From: Intrasporangiaceae bacterium
GTDB lineage: Bacteria; Actinomycetota; Actinomycetes; Actinomycetales; Dermatophilaceae
Length of the DNA stretch: 6,069 nucleotides
Direction: 5' to 3'
NCBI GenBank assembly: GCA_012518475.1
Contig: JAAYSB010000098.1
Coordinates: 1 to 6,069 of the forward strand
Part shown: in pieces, positions 1 through 5,803 of the stretch
Position numbering within the stretch: the stretch's first letter is position 1
How the letters are laid out: each line of letters starts with the position of its first letter
The notes under the pieces: model-generated
Seen by the model: the letters and a program-made list of their open reading frames with translations, nothing else
Told to the model about the DNA's origin: nothing
The model's database searches: none
Position numbers and translations under genes: made by a program

Positions 1-537
1 CGATGCCGGGATGCGGATCGAGCCGCCTCCGTCCGCGCCGAGCCCGATGGGCACGATGCCGGCAGCGACGGCCGCGCCACTGCCCCCGGACGATCCGCCC
101 GGCCCGAAGCGCAGGTTCCACGGGTTGCGCGTGATGCCGGTGGCTGCCGACTCGGTGAAGGGACCTTGGCCGAACTCCGGCATCGTCGTCTTGCCGATGA
201 TGACGGCACCGGCAGCCCGCAGTCGGCGGATCGCCTCGCTGTCCCGCCCCGCCGGCGTGGAGTTCCCGCGGCCGCCAAGGGTCGTCACCGTGCCGGCGAC
301 GTCGAACTCCTCCTTGACAACCACCGGCACTCCGGCGAGGGGACCGTCATGTCCCGGTCCCCCGGTGTCGAGGGCGTCAGCCCCGGCGAGAGCCTCCTCG
401 CGACGGATCACGGTGAACGCGTTGAGGGCCGGGTTGTGCTGCTCAGCCCGATCGATGGCAGCCGCCACCGCCTCTCGTGCGGTGAGCCGGCCCTCCCGGA
501 TCGCGGTGACGGTCTCCGTGGCGGTGAGCGGACGCAT
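1..537 (-). CDS. Amidase-signature family hydrolase, N-terminal 179 residues (3' end outside the window)
   Basis: This is the start of an amidase-signature (AS) enzyme, which hydrolyses a C-N amide bond through a Ser-cisSer-Lys triad in the cytoplasm. All three catalytic residues can be seen: Lys75 in PVVVKEEFDVAG, the cis-Ser at Ser149 in GPGGSSGGSGAA, and the nucleophile Ser173 in GADGGGSIRIPAS. The 24-residue spacing from Ser149 to Ser173 matches FAAH (Ser217 to Ser241). The TRNPWNL stretch before the glycine-serine loop is also typical. AS enzymes are usually about 450-500 aa, so more than half is missing, including the substrate-specific part. The GADGGGSIRIPAS motif looks more like general amidases or 6-aminohexanoate cyclic-dimer hydrolases than GatA, where the motif is usually GSDTGGSIRQPA, but GatA-like function is not strictly excluded. 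The ATG at 535-537 is chosen because GAGG lies 3 nt upstream; an in-frame GTG at 544-546 is the alternative. The gene begins 40 bp after the ABC gene on the same strand. Family certain, substrate unknown. Confidence 0.93.
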   Translation of the reverse strand, partial: MRPLTATETVTAIREGRLTAREAVAAAIDRAEQHNPALNAFTVIRREEALAGADALDTGGPGHDGPLAGVPVVVKEEFDVAGTVTTLGGRGNSTPAGRDSEAIRRLRAAGAVIIGKTTMPEFGQGPFTESAATGITRNPWNLRFGPGGSSGGSGAAVAAGIVPIGLGADGGGSIRIPAS

Positions 538-544
538 ACGCCTC

Positions 545-550
545 ACTGTA
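545..550 (-). promoter_or_regulatory. Putative -10 box (TACAGT) 7 nt before the amidase ATG
   Basis: Read on the minus strand, TACAGT fits the actinobacterial -10 pattern TANNNT and ends 7 nt before the amidase ATG. A transcript from it would begin at or next to the start codon, giving a leaderless or nearly leaderless mRNA. No convincing -35 is present, since the expected region is pure GC. The same hexamer at the same distance precedes the aminotransferase. The GAGG between box and ATG could also serve as a ribosome site for a readthrough transcript. Confidence 0.4.
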
Positions 551-551
551 A

Positions 552-571
552 GCGGGTGGTCCCCCGCCCGC
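552..571 (-). terminator. GC-rich hairpin between ABC gene and amidase, possible weak terminator or attenuator
   Basis: In the minus-strand RNA, GCGGG (571-567) pairs with CCCGC (556-552). One A-C mismatch follows, then two more G-C pairs close a GGGA loop. Only two U residues follow, so this is not a classic intrinsic terminator. It lies just after the ABC stop codon (578-580) and immediately before the putative amidase -10 box. It could partly separate the amidase from the exporter operon, or it may be a chance fold in GC-rich spacer DNA. Confidence 0.25.
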
Positions 572-577
572 CGCTCC

Positions 578-2533
578 TCAGGTTGTCCAGGCCCGCCAGA
601 GCGCGGCGTACTCGCCGTCCGCGGCCAGGAGCTCGTCGTGGGAGCCGAGCTCGATGATGCGACCCTCGTCGACGACGGCGATCCGGTCGGCGTCGTGGGC
701 GGTGTGCAGCCGGTGCGCGATGGCGACGACGGTGCGGCCGGTGAGCAGCGCGTTCATCGATCCTTCGAGGTGACGGGCTGTCCGCGGGTCGATCAGCGAG
801 GTCGCCTCGTCGAGGACGAGCGTGTGCGGGTCGGCGAGGATGAGCCTGGCCAGGGCGATCTGCTGCGCCTGGGCCGGGGTGAGGACGAGGTTGCCGGCAC
901 CGAGGACGGTGTCGAGCCCCTCGGGCAGCGCCTCCACCCACGTCAGGGCATCGACGGTGTGCAGGGCAGTGGCCACTGCCTCGTCGCCGACCTCCTCGCG
1001 GGCGAGCTTGACGTTGTCGCGGACGGTGCCGCGGAAGACATGGTGCTCCTGGGTGACGAGCGCGACCTCCCGGCGCAGGACCTCCAGGGGCAGCTCGAGC
1101 AGCTCGACGCCGCCGACCTGGACGGTGCCGGTCCGCGGTCCGTGGATGCCGGCGAGCAGTCGGCCGAGGGTCGACTTGCCGGAGCCGGACGGGCCGACGA
1201 TGGCCAGCCGCTCGCCGGTCCGCAGGGACAGGTCGATGCCGTGCAGGACGTCGTGGCCTTCGCGGTAGGCATACCGCAGGTCGCGGCCCTCGAGGTCGCG
1301 CCCGGTGGGCAGCGCCTCACCCGGTGTCCGGTCCGGAGGCACGGCCGCGATACCGAGCAGACGCGTCGTCGAGGCGATGCCGACCTGAAGGGTGTCGATG
1401 GTCATGACGAGCCGGTCGAAGGGACCGTAGAACATCTCCATGTAGAGCATCGCCGCCGTCACCTGGCCGAGGCTGACCATGTCCTGGGAGTACGCCCAGC
1501 CACCGAGGGCGAGGACGATGACTCGGGGCAGGCTGAAGGCCATGTCCATGCCGGCGAAGAGGATGTTGCGCAGCGACATCGAGTAGCGCTCGGCCTGGGC
1601 GGACACGGCGATGTCCTCGGCGGCCTTGGCCCGACGCTGCTCCTCGATCCGCAGCGCCTCGACGGTGCGGGCACCTTCGACGGTCTCGGTGAGCGTGGTG
1701 CTGATCGTGCTGTAGGTCCCGCCCTCGGAGACGTAGGCGGCCGGCGCCCGCCGCAGATAGCGGCCGACGTGCGGGATCGCCACGAGCATGAGGACGAACG
1801 CGGGAAGGGCGAGGAGCCAGCTGTTGACCGTCATCGCGACGAGTGACAGCACCACGGTGATCGCGCCGATGATGAACTGCGGCACCGCGAAGCGCACACT
1901 CTCACTCATCGCGCCGACGTCCCGGGTGACCCGCGTGACGAGGTCGCCGGTGCTCGCGCTCTCGACGCGACCGAGCGGTAGCCGCAGGACATAGCGGATG
2001 ACGTGCTCGCGAGCAGCAGCAAGAGCACCGTGGCCGAGGATCGCCGCCCACCACTGCGCCAGGAACGTGAAGACCGTCTGACCGACGATGACGGCGACGA
2101 TGACGAGCGTGAGATTGCGGATCGTGCTGCCCGCGACGTCCCCGCCGGAGGCGACGGTGGCGTCGACGAGCCGCCCTAGGACCATCGGCACCGCGAGGCT
2201 GGCAGCGGCCGCAAGCGCGTTGGCGAGGACGACGACGGTCACGAGCAGCTTCCGCTCGCCGAGGAGCCTACGGGCGAAGTCGAGCACGTCCCGCGGCTGG
2301 GCCACAGGCAGACCCCGCTCCGGTGAGAGCGAGCGCTCGAGGGTCTCCTCGGCCCGCGCCCGCCGGATCGCGTGCCGACGCCAGAGGGCACGATTGCGCG
2401 CCCGCAGCCCGCGGGGCGGGGCAGCAGTCAGCTCCGCCGGCAGTGCGGGGACAGCGGTGCGATCCTCGCGCCAGGTCGTCTCGGAGTCGTGCAGTGCGTA
2501 GCCGGTCTGATCAGCGCCGAGCTGGGTCGTCAT
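578..2533 (-). CDS. Half-size ABC exporter, catalytic subunit of a heterodimer (651 aa)
   Basis: This is a fused membrane and nucleotide-binding (NBD) type IV ABC exporter that would pump an unknown substrate out across the inner membrane. A long Arg-rich cytoplasmic N-terminus (residues 1 to about 93) precedes about six membrane helices (roughly 95-121, 139-161, 215-235, 238-257, 322-345, 352-375). The NBD runs from about 413. It has Walker A GPSGSGKST (447-455, Lys453), Q-loop Gln495 in VTQEHHVF, Walker B TLVLDE (571-576, catalytic Glu576), D-loop SLID (579-582) and H-loop His607 in AIAHRL. The signature is degenerate: LTPAQAQQ (551-558) in place of LSGGQRQR. Length is normal to slightly long because of the N-terminus. 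The ATG overlaps the upstream ABC stop codon by 4 bp and has a strong ribosome site, so the two are translationally coupled. Similar LTPAQAQQ proteins occur, from memory, in other actinobacteria, so the change is probably fixed rather than decay. Substrate (drug, lipid, peptide or siderophore) cannot be judged. Confidence 0.95.
   Translation of the reverse strand: MTTQLGADQTGYALHDSETTWREDRTAVPALPAELTAAPPRGLRARNRALWRRHAIRRARAEETLERSLSPERGLPVAQPRDVLDFARRLLGERKLLVTVVVLANALAAAASLAVPMVLGRLVDATVASGGDVAGSTIRNLTLVIVAVIVGQTVFTFLAQWWAAILGHGALAAAREHVIRYVLRLPLGRVESASTGDLVTRVTRDVGAMSESVRFAVPQFIIGAITVVLSLVAMTVNSWLLALPAFVLMLVAIPHVGRYLRRAPAAYVSEGGTYSTISTTLTETVEGARTVEALRIEEQRRAKAAEDIAVSAQAERYSMSLRNILFAGMDMAFSLPRVIVLALGGWAYSQDMVSLGQVTAAMLYMEMFYGPFDRLVMTIDTLQVGIASTTRLLGIAAVPPDRTPGEALPTGRDLEGRDLRYAYREGHDVLHGIDLSLRTGERLAIVGPSGSGKSTLGRLLAGIHGPRTGTVQVGGVELLELPLEVLRREVALVTQEHHVFRGTVRDNVKLAREEVGDEAVATALHTVDALTWVEALPEGLDTVLGAGNLVLTPAQAQQIALARLILADPHTLVLDEATSLIDPRTARHLEGSMNALLTGRTVVAIAHRLHTAHDADRIAVVDEGRIIELGSHDELLAADGEYAALWRAWTT
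2530..2533 (-). other. ATGA stop/start overlap coupling the two ABC genes
   Basis: On the minus strand ATGA holds the TGA of the 629-aa gene (2532-2530) and the ATG of the 651-aa gene (2533-2531). Such 4-bp overlaps usually allow termination-reinitiation, which would help equal production of the two halves of a heterodimer. Confidence 0.9.
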
Positions 2534-4419
2534 GCGGTCACCTCGTCCCCGCTGAGGACCTCACCACGAAGAACCACGGATCGGTATGCGTCGCTCCGGC
2601 GCACGAGATCGTCGTGGCTGCCGTGGTCGCTCACCTGACCGTCGACGAGGAAGGCAACCTGGTCCGCGTGGTGCAGCAGGAGCGGGGAGACGGACATGAT
2701 GACCGTGGTCTTCTCCCGGCGGTGCGCCCGGAGCCGCTCGGCGATCCGCGACTCGGTGTGGGCGTCGACGGCCGAGGTGGGCTCGACGAGCACGAGGATG
2801 TCCGGGTCGACTGCCAGCGCGCGGGCGAGCACGAGCCGCTGGCGCTGCCCACCGGACAGCCCCCGGCCCCGCTCGTCGAGGCGCCCCTGCCAACCACCGG
2901 GGAGGGCGTCATAGACATCCTCGGCGGCGGCTGCGAGCAGGGCCGCCTCTGCCTCCTGCCGGGTGCACCGGCCGTGGGGGTCGATGGCGTCCTGGAGGGT
3001 GCCGGCGAAGACGAAGGCGCCGGTGTCGCTCACGAGGATCGTGCGGCGGACTTCGTCGAGGGGAACCTCGGCGAGGTCGACGTCACCGAGGCGGACACCC
3101 CACAGCCTGCGGGCGCTCTCGCGGTCCCGCTCCTGGAGTGCCTGGCGAGCCTTCTCGGCGGCAGCACGGGCCCGGGCGGCCGACCGGCCCTTGGCCTCCT
3201 CGTCGGCGTCCATCGAGAGCGGGTCGCCCTCACGGGGCAGATAGCGGCCGAGCCGGTCGGCGAGCGCGGCGGAGACATCGGGGTCGGCTGAGACGACGAC
3301 GGTGAGCTCCCCGGGTCTGACGACGAGACCGGACCAGTCGTCGACAAGGTCGAGGCGGGGCTCGAGGCCGTGCGCGGGCTGCTGCGGCCAGGGCACGTCC
3401 TGTCCGAGGACGCTCGCGGTCTTGCGCGCCGAGACGAAGGAGCGGGTCGCCTTCTGGACGAGGAAGAAGAAGGTGCGGATCGGCTGCAGGAGGAAGAGCG
3501 CGTAGCCGAGGAAGGTGATGAGCTCGCCGATGAGCAGCCGACCGGCCTGGACCTCGCGGATCCCGAGCCACATGAGGACGACGACGAACATTCCGGAGAG
3601 CAGGACGCCGAGGGCCTCGACGAGCGCCTGCCAGCCGCCCGCACGCACCCCGGCGTCGCGGACCCGCTGGGACTGGGTTGCATAGTTCGTGCCGAACGTC
3701 TGCTCCCCGCCGATGCCCCGCAGGATCCGCAACCCGGCGACGATGTCGGTCGCCCGTCCGGTCAGCTCGGAGTCGCGGGTGCGCTCGCGGGTCTGGGCAT
3801 TGCCCATCGGCCGGAGCAAGGGCATCGAGGTGATCACGAGCACCGGTGCGACGAGGAGGATGACGATCCCGAGCTCGGTGTTGATCCGCAGCACGATGAC
3901 GGCGATGACGACCAGAGCGACGAGCTCGCCGATCGCGCGCGACGTGACCTCGAGGAATCCACCGAACTGGTTGCTGTCGCTGCCTGAGACGGACAACACC
4001 TCACCGGTGGGCACGCGTCGGGGCAGGATGTGGCCGAGGCTCGCGCTCTTGTGAGTGACCAGCGAGATCGTGCCGTACAGCGCGACGAGCCAGGACCGCA
4101 CCGCAGTCGTGTGATAGAGCACCCCGCTGCTCGCGCCGATGACGGTGACGAGGAGGAGGACCGTGACCCAGAAGGTGAGTCGGCCGGAGTCACCGGGAAC
4201 GATGCCCTCGTCGACGGCCTTGCCGAGCACCCATGGTGCGAGCGCACTCGGCATGACCCACGTCAGGCTCAGTGCGATGCACGCGACGAACAGCCACCCC
4301 TGGTGGCGAACGAACCACCACAGCAGCCGACCCGCCGACCGGGTGTCCGGCACGCTGGGGTCACCGGCACCCGCGGACCGGTCGGTCCACGCGGTGACGG
4401 GGGGTGGGAAGTCGCGCAT
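2530..4419 (-). CDS. Half-size ABC exporter, degenerate-NBD partner of a heterodimer (629 aa)
   Basis: This is the second half of the exporter, first gene of the operon. Six membrane helices are likely (roughly 42-66, 81-103, 160-178, 183-200, 268-290, 296-315), then an NBD from about residue 352. The NBD lacks most ATP-handling residues. Where Walker A should be it reads VVVSADPDVSAAL (374-386), with no GxxGxGK. The Q-loop Gln is Asp465 (LVSDTGAFVF). Walker B is ILVLVE (541-546), with Val545 for Asp but Glu546 kept. The H-loop His is replaced around Val577/Ser578 (IMSVSPLLL). The signature LSGGQRQR (521-528) is perfect, preceded by an X-loop-like DERGRG (515-520), and the D-loop SAVD (549-552) is present. 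A charged, Ala-rich insertion (about 404-438) sits between the lost Walker A and the Q-loop. The frame is open and the signature preserved, so this looks like a specialised partner and not a pseudogene. The ATG at 4417-4419 has no Shine-Dalgarno, but a -10-like box lies just upstream. Confidence 0.94.
   Translation of the reverse strand: MRDFPPPVTAWTDRSAGAGDPSVPDTRSAGRLLWWFVRHQGWLFVACIALSLTWVMPSALAPWVLGKAVDEGIVPGDSGRLTFWVTVLLLVTVIGASSGVLYHTTAVRSWLVALYGTISLVTHKSASLGHILPRRVPTGEVLSVSGSDSNQFGGFLEVTSRAIGELVALVVIAVIVLRINTELGIVILLVAPVLVITSMPLLRPMGNAQTRERTRDSELTGRATDIVAGLRILRGIGGEQTFGTNYATQSQRVRDAGVRAGGWQALVEALGVLLSGMFVVVLMWLGIREVQAGRLLIGELITFLGYALFLLQPIRTFFFLVQKATRSFVSARKTASVLGQDVPWPQQPAHGLEPRLDLVDDWSGLVVRPGELTVVVSADPDVSAALADRLGRYLPREGDPLSMDADEEAKGRSAARARAAAEKARQALQERDRESARRLWGVRLGDVDLAEVPLDEVRRTILVSDTGAFVFAGTLQDAIDPHGRCTRQEAEAALLAAAAEDVYDALPGGWQGRLDERGRGLSGGQRQRLVLARALAVDPDILVLVEPTSAVDAHTESRIAERLRAHRREKTTVIMSVSPLLLHHADQVAFLVDGQVSDHGSHDDLVRRSDAYRSVVLRGEVLSGDEVTA
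2538..2544 (-). promoter_or_regulatory. Ribosome binding site (GAGGTGA) for the 651-aa ABC gene
   Basis: GAGGTGA on the minus strand lies 4 nt before the ATG at 2533 and inside the last codons of the upstream ABC gene. It is the best Shine-Dalgarno match in the window and supports the chosen start and coupled translation. Confidence 0.75.
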
Positions 4420-4428
4420 AGCCGAATC

Positions 4429-4434
4429 AGACTA
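4429..4434 (-). promoter_or_regulatory. Putative -10 box (TAGTCT) of the ABC operon
   Basis: TAGTCT on the minus strand ends 9 nt before the ATG at 4419, so a transcript would start about 2-3 nt before the start codon. A weak -35 candidate TTGGTG (4454-4459, minus) lies 19 bp upstream of it. The absence of any Shine-Dalgarno before this ATG fits a nearly leaderless message. Confidence 0.4.
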
Positions 4435-4470
4435 CGACTCCGGACCGACACCGCACCAACCGATTTCGCC

Positions 4471-4518
4471 GGTATGCGCCCCGGCCCGGTTCTCGGCTGC
4501 AGGTACGCGACGCATACC
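4471..4518. repeat. 8-bp inverted repeat GGTATGCG / CGCATACC, 32-nt spacer
   Basis: GGTATGCG (4471-4478) and its exact complement CGCATACC (4511-4518) face each other, 40 bp apart start to start, near the middle of the divergent promoter region. A forty-base-pair phasing is close to four helical turns, so two dimers of a regulator could bind the same DNA face. No regulator gene is in the window. One further copy of GGTATGCG lies inside the ABC gene at 2583-2590 and is probably chance. Confidence 0.4.
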
Positions 4519-4561
4519 CCATCGGCAGCTGCGTCAACCTCGAACCGTTCGCGGACCGTCC

Positions 4562-4567
4562 TACAGT
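4562..4567 (+). promoter_or_regulatory. Putative -10 box (TACAGT) 7 nt before the aminotransferase ATG
   Basis: TACAGT matches TANNNT and ends 7 nt before the ATG at 4575, placing the expected transcript start at or beside the A of the ATG. A poor -35 candidate TCGAAC (4540-4545) lies 16 bp upstream. If this promoter is used, the in-frame GTG at 4566 overlaps the -10 box and cannot be the start codon. Confidence 0.45.
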
Positions 4568-4574
4568 GGGGTCC

Positions 4575-5738
4575 ATGAGTCGACCCCCCGGCAACGCCGC
4601 TCTGGCTCCGTTCGGCACGACGATCTTCAGCGAGATGTCCGCGCTGGCCCTCGAGCACGACGCAGTCAACCTCGGGCAGGGGTTCCCCGATACCGACGGC
4701 CCGCGTGAGGTCCTCGAGGCGGCGCGCCAGGCCATCGCCGAGGGGCGCAATCAGTACCCGCCCGGCCCGGGCTATCCCGAGCTGCGCACGGCGATCGCCG
4801 AGCACCAGCGCCGGTTCTACGGGATCGAGGTCGATCCGAACTCAGAGGTCTTCGTCACCGTGGGCGCGACCGAGGCGATCTCGGCGACGATGCTCGCCCT
4901 CGTCCAGCGCGGCGACGAGGTCGTCATGTTCGAGCCGTACTACGACTCCTATGCCGCCACTGTGGCTCTTGCGGGCGGCGTGCGGCGGACCTCAGTCCTG
5001 CGTTTCCCCGACTTCGCCGTAGACGAGGCCTCGCTTCGGGCTGCGTTCTCGGACCGGACCCGACTCGTCCTGCTCAACACCCCGCACAACCCGACGGGCA
5101 AGGTCTTCACCCGCGCCGAGCTCGACCTCATCTGCTCTCTCGCGCGCGAGCACGACGCCTGGGTCGTCACCGACGAGGTCTATGAGCACCTCACCTTCGA
5201 CGACGCCACGCACATCCCGGTCGCCTCACTGCCGGGCATGGCCGAGCGGACACTGACGATCTCCTCGGCCGGGAAGACGTTCTCCACCACGGGCTGGAAG
5301 GTCGGCTGGGTGAGCGGTCCTGCCGAGGCGGTCGCCGCCGTCCGCTCGGTCAAGCAGTTCACGACGTTCTCGGCCTCCGGTCCCTTCCAGCTCGCCGTGG
5401 CGACGGGGCTGGCTCTGCCTGACGAGGTGTATGCCTCGCTCGCCTCCTCCCTGGCCGGCAAGCGGGACCTGCTGCTGGCCGGGCTCGCGGAGATGGGGAT
5501 CGCGACAGCGGTCCCCTCCGGGACCTACTTCGTCATCGCCGACGTGGCGTCGCTCGGGGTGACGGATGCGCTTGACTTCGCCCGGACGCTGCCGGAGCGA
5601 GCCGGCGTCGCGTGCGTGCCCGTCTCGGCCTTCTGCGACGACGTCGCTGCGGCCCGAGGTCTCGTCCGCCTCGCGTTCTGCAAGGAGGACCACGTCATCG
5701 AGGAAGGCCTCGACCGGCTGCGCCGGTTCATCGGCTGA
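4575..5738 (+). CDS. PLP-dependent class I/II aminotransferase, DapC/KAT-like (387 aa)
   Basis: This is a cytoplasmic fold-type I aminotransferase that moves an amino group between an amino acid and a 2-oxo acid. Family marks in order are NLGQGFPDTDGP (32-43), NQYPPGPGYPELR (59-71), the phosphate-binding GATEA (97-101), Tyr123 stacking region (PYYDSY), Asn172 in HNPTG, Asp200 and Tyr203 in TDEVYEH, the Schiff-base Lys234 in SSAGKTFS, and the substrate carboxylate-binding Arg365 in LVRLAFCK. All active-site residues are intact, and 387 aa is normal. From memory it closely matches M. tuberculosis Rv0858c, described as DapC (N-succinyl-diaminopimelate aminotransferase, lysine branch). It also resembles kynurenine and methionine (YbdL) aminotransferases, so the substrate is unsettled and I give no symbol. 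ATG 4575 is preferred over the in-frame GTG at 4566, which lies inside a likely -10 box; GGGG before the ATG could be a weak ribosome site. It is divergent from the ABC operon and followed by a hairpin, so probably monocistronic. Confidence 0.94.
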   Translation: MSRPPGNAALAPFGTTIFSEMSALALEHDAVNLGQGFPDTDGPREVLEAARQAIAEGRNQYPPGPGYPELRTAIAEHQRRFYGIEVDPNSEVFVTVGATEAISATMLALVQRGDEVVMFEPYYDSYAATVALAGGVRRTSVLRFPDFAVDEASLRAAFSDRTRLVLLNTPHNPTGKVFTRAELDLICSLAREHDAWVVTDEVYEHLTFDDATHIPVASLPGMAERTLTISSAGKTFSTTGWKVGWVSGPAEAVAAVRSVKQFTTFSASGPFQLAVATGLALPDEVYASLASSLAGKRDLLLAGLAEMGIATAVPSGTYFVIADVASLGVTDALDFARTLPERAGVACVPVSAFCDDVAAARGLVRLAFCKEDHVIEEGLDRLRRFIG

Positions 5739-5740
5739 GT

Positions 5741-5771
5741 ATCCACCCGTGCCGCCCGGCCTCGGGTGGAT
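5741..5771 (+). terminator. Hairpin terminator after the aminotransferase
   Basis: ATCCACCCG (5741-5749) and CGGGTGGAT (5763-5771) form a perfect 9-bp stem with a 13-nt loop, beginning 2 nt after the stop codon. No T-tract follows, which is common for actinobacterial hairpin terminators. It would separate the aminotransferase from the next plus-strand gene. The stem is also perfect when read on the minus strand. Confidence 0.65.
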
Positions 5772-5803
5772 GTGCTGTCCTTGCACACTGGCAGCCTGCC
5801 CGG

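Larger units (their letters stand above)
4420..4574. promoter_or_regulatory. Divergent intergenic region between the ABC operon and the aminotransferase
   Basis: This 155-bp stretch carries no credible gene and must hold promoters for both directions. It contains a -10-like box near each end (4429-4434 minus, 4562-4567 plus), an 8-bp inverted repeat (4471-4478 and 4511-4518), an 8-bp palindrome GCAGCTGC (4525-4532), and two direct copies of CGGACCG (4441-4447 and 4552-4558). Shared control of both directions is possible but not shown. Confidence 0.7.

Noticed and set aside
11..1846. A 611-residue plus-strand open frame opposite the amidase and ABC genes
   Set aside because: It runs antisense to two genes with clear catalytic motifs. 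Its translation is low-complexity (rich in Gly, Asp, Arg, Val) with no recognisable domain. Long antisense frames are expected in DNA with G/C-rich third positions.
2583..2590. A third copy of the GGTATGCG octamer inside the ABC gene as a possible regulator site
   Set aside because: It lies within coding sequence far from any promoter, lacks a facing arm nearby, and can be explained by chance.
2323..3291. A 322-residue plus-strand open frame opposite the ABC genes
   Set aside because: Same reason: it is a mirror of NBD coding sequence, and no motif or ribosome site supports it.
2530..4419. Reading the 629-aa ABC protein as a pseudogene because of its lost ATP-site residues
   Set aside because: The frame is intact over full length, LSGGQRQR and the D-loop are preserved, the gene is coupled to its partner, and the losses are exactly complementary to the partner's defect.
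4269..4805. Minus-strand frame crossing the divergent intergenic region
   Set aside because: It overlaps the starts of both real genes, including the N-terminus of the 629-aa ABC gene in another frame, and has no recognisable domain.
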